Origin: a bacterium
GTDB taxonomy: Bacteria > Actinomycetota > Acidimicrobiia > Acidimicrobiales > CATQHL01
DNA: 9,470 nucleotides
Assembly (NCBI GenBank): GCA_028819945.1
Contig: JAPPKQ010000204.1
Span: forward strand, 1-9,470
Direction: 5' to 3'
The position numbers were made by a program, and so were the translations under genes. Shown one piece after another: positions 4,716 to 9,470 of the stretch; the stretch's first letter is position 1, and every line of letters starts with the position of its first letter. The notes under the pieces were generated by a model, which did no database searches, had not been told where the DNA came from, and saw nothing but the letters and a program-made list of their open reading frames with translations.

Positions 4716-5480
4716 CACCGGATTGACGGGTAGACGAACATCCAGAGTGTCCAAACAGCGGAGGTTGACTCGCTCGATGAAGGTGTGCACAGCCAGCACT
4801 TTGGCGGCCATCTCCCTGGAGTCCCCGAGCAGCACTCGTCCACCGTCATGCAAGTCCAGCACATACCCCTCGGGTCCCACTTGGATCGACCTGACCGCCC
4901 CGCGCACGGGTTCATACAGTTCCGCGGCGACGGCTACAGCGCCGCGGTGCGCCGGTTCCAACCAATCCCCCGGCGCCGCCTGTGCAACATTCAGTCCGAC
5001 GATCGGCACCGGGGAGCCGGAGAGTTGCTGCTCGACGGTGAGCACCCGACCGTTCTCCTCCACGATGGCCCAGCCGCTCGGTGTCGCCAGAGCCGCCAGC
5101 GGTGATCGCTCGGTGACCGTGAAGCGTACGACGCCGTCCCAGGACCTCGTCGAGTACACGTCCTTCACCCAGGGCAGGCGCGCGATCCGTGCCCGTGCGG
5201 AGGCCAGATCGAGCCCCAGGAGCGGCGCGCCCGTTCGAACCCCGGCGGCCGCGATGATCTCATCGGTCGATGTGCGGACCGCTCCGGTCACCTCCAACCG
5301 GTCTACGTCCAGCATCTCGCTCTGCGTGGCCAGGTAACCCGACAGCAGCACCAGGGCCGCCGCCAGTGCCAGCCACAGCATCCGCCGGCGCCGCACCTCC
5401 TTGACATGTGTCGCGGCGTCCACGGCGGCGCGGCGCTGTGCGATGCGGGGGTGTGGAAGGCCCGGTGCGTGCACTGTCAT
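4689..5480 (-). CDS. ftsQ: Cell division protein FtsQ
   Basis: 263 residues. FtsQ is a bitopic membrane protein that links early and late divisome proteins through FtsB and FtsL. Residues 1-33 are a basic cytoplasmic tail (R-R-R-R at 30-33), residues 34-51 the single membrane helix, and residues about 57-126 the extracytoplasmic POTRA domain, from L-D-V-D-R-L-E-V-T-G to V-T-E-R-S-P-L-A. It includes the L-P-W-V-K-D-V pattern at 102-108, which is typical of this family. Residues about 130-250 form the FtsQ/DivIB beta domain. The ATG at 5480 overlaps the murB stop codon as ATGA, with GGGAG 6 nt upstream, so the start is well supported. Its last bases appear to carry the ftsZ promoter. Confidence 0.94.
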   Translation of the reverse strand: MTVHAPGLPHPRIAQRRAAVDAATHVKEVRRRRMLWLALAAALVLLSGYLATQSEMLDVDRLEVTGAVRTSTDEIIAAAGVRTGAPLLGLDLASARARIARLPWVKDVYSTRSWDGVVRFTVTERSPLAALATPSGWAIVEENGRVLTVEQQLSGSPVPIVGLNVAQAAPGDWLEPAHRGAVAVAAELYEPVRGAVRSIQVGPEGYVLDLHDGGRVLLGDSREMAAKVLAVHTFIERVNLRCLDTLDVRLPVNPVLTRRIPCQ

Positions 5481-6439
5481 GATTGGCTCCCAAGGGGTCT
5501 CTCGAATCCCACGAAGTGGGTCTCGGGTTGGAGTCGAACGCCGCTGTGCGCCTCGACGCGCCGCGCCACCTCCGCCATGAGCGACATCACATCGTCGGCC
5601 GACCCGCCGGTGTCGGCCTGGATGAAGTTGGCATGCAGCGTGGACACGCAGGCCGAACCGATCCGGAGGCCCTTGCAGCCGGCGGCCTCCACGAGGCGGC
5701 CGGCTGAGTCACCCGGCGGGTTCATGAACACCGAGCCCGCATTCGCGCCGCCGGGCTGATGCCGGCGCCGCCAGGCCACCACCTCACGGATGAGCTGCTC
5801 CTCCCGATCGCGCCGGCTGGGTCGCAGGCGTATCTCAACCTCAGCTACAACATGAGAGAAGGTCAGCGCTGAGCGGCGGTAGCCGAGCGCCAGGTCCCCG
5901 GGACCCGCACGCCACTCCCCTCCGGTGGCAAGGTCGACGATCGCCGCCCTCTCCAACACCTCGCTCATGTCCGAGCCGTGCCCGCCGGCATTCATGCGCA
6001 CCGCGCCCCCGACGCTGCCCGGAACCCCGACGGCCCAACCGAAGCCTCCGAGGGCGGCCGCGGCGCACTGCCGCGCCACCACGGGCAACGGCGTCGCCCC
6101 GCCGGCGGTGACCACCGGCGCATCGATCCGCGTGACGGCGAATGCCGCGCCGAGGCGGAGCGCCACGCCCTCGAACCCTGCATCCGCGACGAGCAGGTTC
6201 GACCCCAACCCGACCACGAGAACCTTCCAGCCCTCCTGCGCCGCGGCCTGCGCCAGGCGCCGCAGGTCGTTCAGCGATCCGACCTCCACGAGCACTGCGG
6301 CGGCGCCGCCGACGCGGTAGGTGCTCAGTGCCCCGAGCGGTGCGCCGCTCACGACCCGGCTCTCCGGCAACTCCTCGGCCAGGTGCCGTGCCGCGAGGCT
6401 CCAGTCGCCGGCGGCTACCGGTGAGTGACCCGCCGTCAT
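5477..6439 (-). CDS. murB: UDP-N-acetylenolpyruvoylglucosamine reductase MurB
   Basis: 320 residues. MurB uses NADPH and FAD to reduce UDP-GlcNAc-enolpyruvate to UDP-MurNAc in the cytoplasm. FAD-binding motifs: G-L-G-S-N-L-L-V at 77-84, then G-V-P-G-S-V-G-G-A at 138-146 with M-N-A-G-G at 149-153. Active-site residues seen by motif: R188 in G-Y-R-R-S, the proton-donor Ser S236 in N-A-G-S-V-F, and E306 in Q-P-E-T-H-F-V-G. The spacing and the short S-V-F-M-N-P-P segment fit the type II enzyme, which lacks the extra loop of E. coli MurB. The ATG at 6439 overlaps the murC stop codon as ATGA, and its own stop overlaps ftsQ as ATGA. In mycobacteria murB lies away from this cluster; here it sits between murC and ftsQ. 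Confidence 0.95.
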   Translation of the reverse strand: MTAGHSPVAAGDWSLAARHLAEELPESRVVSGAPLGALSTYRVGGAAAVLVEVGSLNDLRRLAQAAAQEGWKVLVVGLGSNLLVADAGFEGVALRLGAAFAVTRIDAPVVTAGGATPLPVVARQCAAAALGGFGWAVGVPGSVGGAVRMNAGGHGSDMSEVLERAAIVDLATGGEWRAGPGDLALGYRRSALTFSHVVAEVEIRLRPSRRDREEQLIREVVAWRRRHQPGGANAGSVFMNPPGDSAGRLVEAAGCKGLRIGSACVSTLHANFIQADTGGSADDVMSLMAEVARRVEAHSGVRLQPETHFVGFERPLGSQS

Positions 6440-7848
6440 GATCCGAGCTCGGCGATCAATTCGGCGGGCAAGGTGGTGAGGTCACCGGCGTTCAGCGTGA
6501 GGCAGAGGTCGCCCGGCCGCAGCTCCTGAGCCAGGTAGCGCTGAAGGTCGCGCCGGTGGGGGAACCATGCGACCCGCTTGTGCGGCTCGACGTCCAGCAG
6601 CGAGTCCACGAGCAACTTGCCGCTGATTCCGGGGCGGGGCGGCTCGCCGGCTGCGTAGACGTCGGTGAAGGCGACCAGGTCGGCGTCGGCGAACACCTGC
6701 CCGAAGTCGTGCCAGAGAGCCGCTGTCCGGGTGTAGCGATGCGGTTGGTAGACGCAGACGATGCGCCGCCAGCCGCCGGCCCGGGCCGTCGCCAGGACCG
6801 CGGCCACCTCGCCGGGCAGGTGGGCGTAGTCGTCGATGAAGGTGACCCCGCCGACGCTGCCCCGGAACTCGTACCTGCGGGACACGCCGCCGTAGTGAGC
6901 CAGGATCTCGGCGCTGCGAGCCAGCGGGACGCCCAGACCTTCGGCGCAGGCCATCGCCGCGGCGGCGTTGCGCGCATTGTGCAGTCCCGGCACCGGCAGA
7001 TTCACCCGCGAGCTGTCACCGCCACGATGCCGCAGCGTGAACTCGACGCCTGTCCGCGCCGTGGCCAGTTCGGTCAGTCGAAAATCTGCGTCGCCGGCGG
7101 TGCCGTAACTGCGCGCGCCCGGGTGCCTGCCGGCGAAGCCCCGACCCCAGACATCGTCCAGGCACACCAACCGGAATCCGTCGACTCCGGCCAGAAACTG
7201 CTCGAAGGCTCCTTGCAGGCTCTCGAGGCTCCCGTACCGTTCCAGGTGATCGGGTTCGACACTGGTGACCACCGCCGCCTCGGGGTCGAGTTGCAGGAAG
7301 GTGCCGTCGCTCTCATCGGCCTCCACCACGAGCCAATCGCCCGTGCCCCATACCGCCCCGCTGCCGATCTCGTTGACGTCACCGCCGACGATGAACGAGG
7401 GCCGGCAGCCTGCCTCGCCGAGGATCAGCGCCAGCATGGAGGAGGTGGTCGTCTTGCCGTGCGTGCCGCCCACCGCCAGGGTCCGCCGCAACCGGCACAC
7501 GGCGGCCAGGATGTCGGCGCGGGTGCACACCGGGATTCCGGCGCGGCGCGCCGCGGCGACCTCCACATTGCGGTCGCCCACGGCGCTCGAGCGGGCAACC
7601 AGGTCGGGGAGGCGACCCGCCGGCAGCTCGGCGCCGGTGGTTGCGGGCTCGAGGACGTGCTCCGCCCGGTGCCCCACGGCGACGCCCAGGCCGCGGGCCC
7701 TGAGCCGTTCGAAGGCCACCGAGGCCTTCAGGTCCGACCCGGTCACCACGTGCCCGGCGTCGGCGAGGACCGTGGCGATGGCGCTCATCCCGGCTCCGCC
7801 CACACCCACCACGTGCACGTGGCGGACCTCGTCGAGCGCGACGCTCAC
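6436..7848 (-). CDS. murC: UDP-N-acetylmuramate--L-alanine ligase MurC
   Basis: 470 residues, the normal length. MurC joins L-alanine to UDP-MurNAc with ATP, the first step of stem-peptide assembly. The N-terminal UDP-binding Rossmann part shows V-G-V-G-G-A-G-M-S at 14-22. The central ATPase has the P-loop G-T-H-G-K-T-T-T at 128-135, E-A-D-E-S-D-G-T-F at 176-184 and the D-H-L segment at 200-202. H-N-x-x-N-A-A-A-A lies at 290-298. The C-terminal amino-acid-binding domain shows D-D-Y-A-H-L-P-G-E-V at 339-348, Q-P-H-R-Y-T-R-T at 368-375 and D-V-Y-A-A-G-E at 396-402. The GTG start at 7848 overlaps the murG stop codon as GTGA, and only a weak GAGGG precedes it, so translational coupling is likely. 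The order murG-murC-murB-ftsQ supports the call. Confidence 0.97.
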   Translation of the reverse strand: MSVALDEVRHVHVVGVGGAGMSAIATVLADAGHVVTGSDLKASVAFERLRARGLGVAVGHRAEHVLEPATTGAELPAGRLPDLVARSSAVGDRNVEVAAARRAGIPVCTRADILAAVCRLRRTLAVGGTHGKTTTSSMLALILGEAGCRPSFIVGGDVNEIGSGAVWGTGDWLVVEADESDGTFLQLDPEAAVVTSVEPDHLERYGSLESLQGAFEQFLAGVDGFRLVCLDDVWGRGFAGRHPGARSYGTAGDADFRLTELATARTGVEFTLRHRGGDSSRVNLPVPGLHNARNAAAAMACAEGLGVPLARSAEILAHYGGVSRRYEFRGSVGGVTFIDDYAHLPGEVAAVLATARAGGWRRIVCVYQPHRYTRTAALWHDFGQVFADADLVAFTDVYAAGEPPRPGISGKLLVDSLLDVEPHKRVAWFPHRRDLQRYLAQELRPGDLCLTLNAGDLTTLPAELIAELGS

Positions 7849-9005
7849 GGGCCCGCACCCTCAGCGGTGGCGACCAGCAGATCGGCCACCCGCCGGGCGG
7901 CGTCGGGCCGCCCGAAGCCGGCGGCGGCCCGCTGCATGCATTCCAGCCGCACCGGGTCGGCGAGGAGGTCGGATATCGCAGTCGCCAGGCGCGGCCCGCC
8001 GAGTTCGGAATCCGGGATGACCAGTGACGCGCCGGCCGCCGCCAGCACCGCAGCGTTGGCGCTCTGGTGATCGCCGGTGGCGCCGGGCAGCGGGACGAGC
8101 AGCGAGGCGCGACCCGCTATCGCCAACTCGGCGGTGGCGCTGCCACCGGCACGGCTGAGGACCAGATCGGCGGCTGCCAGCGCCGTCGGCATGTCGTTCT
8201 CGTAGGGCACGGTCTCGTAGTGGAGTCCCTCGCCGGAGGCCCCGCCGCTGCCGCCTCCCTCGAGATCCGCCGCAGCACCCCCGGTGACGTGGCGCACCGC
8301 CAGATCTGCGCGCTCGGCCAGAAGCTCGCAGGCACCCTCGACGGCCGCGTTGAGACGGGCCGAACCCTGCGAGCCGCCGATCACCAGCACGAGCCGCCGC
8401 CCCTCGCCGACACCCAGAGCAGCACGAGCCCGATCGCGGCCGTCGCCCGCTGTGGCCCCGCTCCGGGTGCCCGGATGCAACCCGGCGATGCCGGCCCGTA
8501 CCGGCAGTCCTGTACGCACCGCCCCGCTGAGCCGGACCTCCTCGTACGCCACCGCGCAGGCCACCGCCCAGCGCGCCGTCAACCGGTTGGCGGCACCAGG
8601 TCTGGCGTTGGCCTCGAGCACGACCACGGGGATCCCCCGCAGGCGGGCAGCCACGGCGCACGCCGCGCTGACGTAGCCGCCCTGCGCCAGCACCACGCGG
8701 GGCGCGGCGCGGCCGAGCAGACACCAGCACTGCCAGACGCCCCGTGCCAGGGCCCAGGCCGCAACCAGATTGGCCACGGCGAGGCACCGCCGGAAGCCCC
8801 GGGCGCTGATCGCCGTCGCCTCGAAACCGGCCGAGCCGACGATCTCGGAGTCCAGCGGGCGCCGGCTCACGACGAAGTGGACCCGGCCGTGCCGGGGATC
8901 GTCGCCGGCGCCGAGGGCCTCCGCCACCGCCAGCCCGGGGTAGACGTGCCCGCCGGTGCCGCCGCCTGCGATCACCGCCCAGACGCGCGGGGGGCGGCCG
9001 CTCAT
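7845..9005 (-). CDS. murG: UDP-N-acetylglucosamine--MurNAc-(pentapeptide) pyrophosphoryl-undecaprenol GlcNAc transferase MurG
   Basis: 386 residues. MurG adds GlcNAc to lipid I to make lipid II at the inner face of the membrane. The N-terminal acceptor domain has G-G-G-T-G-G-H-V-Y-P at 14-23 with the catalytic histidine H20. It also has G-G-Y-V-S at 109-113 and E-A-N-A-R-P-G at 131-137, where most homologues read E-Q-N. The donor-binding domain has G-G-S-Q-G-S at 210-215, S-R-A-G-G-S-A-T-A-E at 284-293 and G-D-H-Q-S-A-N-A at 311-318. Two low-complexity inserts, at about 176-190 and 247-260 (Gly/Ser-rich), make it slightly longer than usual. The frame is open upstream, but that part is a shadow of ftsW; the ATG at 9005 overlaps the ftsW stop as ATGA and has AGGGG 8 nt before it. 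Confidence 0.96.
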   Translation of the reverse strand: MSGRPPRVWAVIAGGGTGGHVYPGLAVAEALGAGDDPRHGRVHFVVSRRPLDSEIVGSAGFEATAISARGFRRCLAVANLVAAWALARGVWQCWCLLGRAAPRVVLAQGGYVSAACAVAARLRGIPVVVLEANARPGAANRLTARWAVACAVAYEEVRLSGAVRTGLPVRAGIAGLHPGTRSGATAGDGRDRARAALGVGEGRRLVLVIGGSQGSARLNAAVEGACELLAERADLAVRHVTGGAAADLEGGGSGGASGEGLHYETVPYENDMPTALAAADLVLSRAGGSATAELAIAGRASLLVPLPGATGDHQSANAAVLAAAGASLVIPDSELGGPRLATAISDLLADPVRLECMQRAAAGFGRPDAARRVADLLVATAEGAGP

Positions 9006-9470
9006 GCGCTGCGCCCCTGGCGCGCGACGTTCATGAGGATGCCGGCGGCCGCCAGGTTGACGATCAGGCTCGAGCCCCCGTAGGAGACGAAGGGGAGCGT
9101 CACGCCCATGGTGGGAAGCAGGCTCTGGGCCACCGCGATGTTGGTGAAGGCCTGCAGCACGAACCAGCCGCTGATCCCCGCCGCCAGGAGCGCCCCGTAG
9201 GGGTCGGGGGCGTCGCGGACCACGCGGATCCCCAGAACCCCCAGGGACAGGAACAGCACCACCACCACGAGCGCGCCGATCAGTCCCAGATGCTCGGCGA
9301 TGGTCACGAAGATGAAGTCGGTGTGGGCGTAGGGCACGTACGCCAGATTGGAGCGCGCCCCTCCCGGTCCGACCCCTGTCAACCCGCCCGAGGCGATCCC
9401 CACCTGCGCCTGCACGGCCTGGTAGCCGGCGCCGTACGGATCCGACCACGGATCCAGGAAGGAGGTGACC
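9002..9470 (-). CDS. ftsW: Peptidoglycan glycosyltransferase FtsW, C-terminal part (partial)
   Basis: The last 155 residues of a gene whose 5' end lies beyond the right edge. FtsW is a SEDS-family polytopic membrane enzyme that polymerises lipid II at the septum with its partner class B PBP. Numbered from the edge: F-L-D-P-W-S-D-P at 4-11, Q-A-x-V-G-I-A-S-G-G-L-T-G-V-G at 21-34, H-T-D-F-I-F at 49-54 with D51 at the position of the essential SEDS aspartate, membrane helices at about 62-84, 93-118 and 133-148, and L-P-F-V-S-Y-G-G-S-S at 125-134. The usual L-P-E-A-H is V-P-Y-A-H here and the usual G-E-E-L-G is A-E-H-L-G. Position before murG favours FtsW over RodA. The stop codon overlaps murG as ATGA. 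Confidence 0.93.
   Translation of the reverse strand, partial: VTSFLDPWSDPYGAGYQAVQAQVGIASGGLTGVGPGGARSNLAYVPYAHTDFIFVTIAEHLGLIGALVVVVLFLSLGVLGIRVVRDAPDPYGALLAAGISGWFVLQAFTNIAVAQSLLPTMGVTLPFVSYGGSSLIVNLAAAGILMNVARQGRSA

Noticed and set aside
6556..8070. Long plus-strand open frame (504 codons) opposite murC and the end of murG
   Set aside because: Antisense to MurC with all catalytic motifs intact on the other strand; no domain seen.
9006..9449. N-terminal extension of murG into ftsW
   Set aside because: The extension is an out-of-frame copy of ftsW; MurG families begin just before the G-G-G-T-G-G-H motif, matching the ATG at 9005.
1..9470. Undescribed defence, mobile or biosynthetic system
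   Set aside because: Every substantial coding frame that is not a shadow belongs to a known division, cell-wall or housekeeping family. No transposase, phage, toxin-antitoxin or CRISPR signature was seen on either strand.

Overview
This window is a stretch of the bacterial division and cell-wall (dcw) cluster together with the ylm/sepF/divIVA block that often follows ftsZ. The DNA is strongly GC-rich. The gene order, the SepF-based division set with no ftsA in view, the actinobacterial-type FtsZ ([12 protein letters not shown], and a C-terminal tail ending DIPSFLR) and an actinobacterial-type DnaA box all point to a member of the Actinomycetota. The presence of murB between murC and ftsQ, and ileS beside divIVA, makes a deep-branching class such as Acidimicrobiia plausible, but that is a guess.

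Layout. Only the 3' end of ileS (2-484) lies on the plus strand. All other genes lie on the minus strand and are transcribed from the right end leftwards: ftsW (3' part only) > murG > murC > murB > ftsQ > [155 bp leader] > ftsZ > pgeF/ylmD > yggS/ylmE > [176 bp] > sepF > yggT/ylmG > [122 bp] > divIVA. divIVA and ileS converge with 22 bp between their stop codons. No stretch longer than about 180 bp lacks a gene, and no tRNA, rRNA, CRISPR array or insertion sequence was seen.

How the genes work together. MurG and MurC/MurB make peptidoglycan precursors: MurB and MurC act in the cytoplasm on UDP-sugars, and MurG makes lipid II at the membrane. FtsW polymerises lipid II at the septum, and FtsQ is a membrane-anchored divisome scaffold. 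FtsZ forms the cytoplasmic ring, SepF tethers it to the membrane, and DivIVA marks poles and septa in actinobacteria. PgeF and YggS are housekeeping enzymes (precursor quality control and PLP homeostasis), and YggT is a small membrane protein. The ftsW-ftsQ genes are joined by four successive 4-nt stop/start overlaps. That tight packing ends at ftsQ/ftsZ, where a promoter-like sequence and two AT-rich inverted repeats suggest separate control of ftsZ.

Novelty. I see no undescribed multi-gene system. The observations most worth a second look are non-coding: the ftsZ leader hairpin, a paired 39-bp repeat before divIVA, a perfect DnaA-box match before sepF, and the small duplication across the ileS stop codon.
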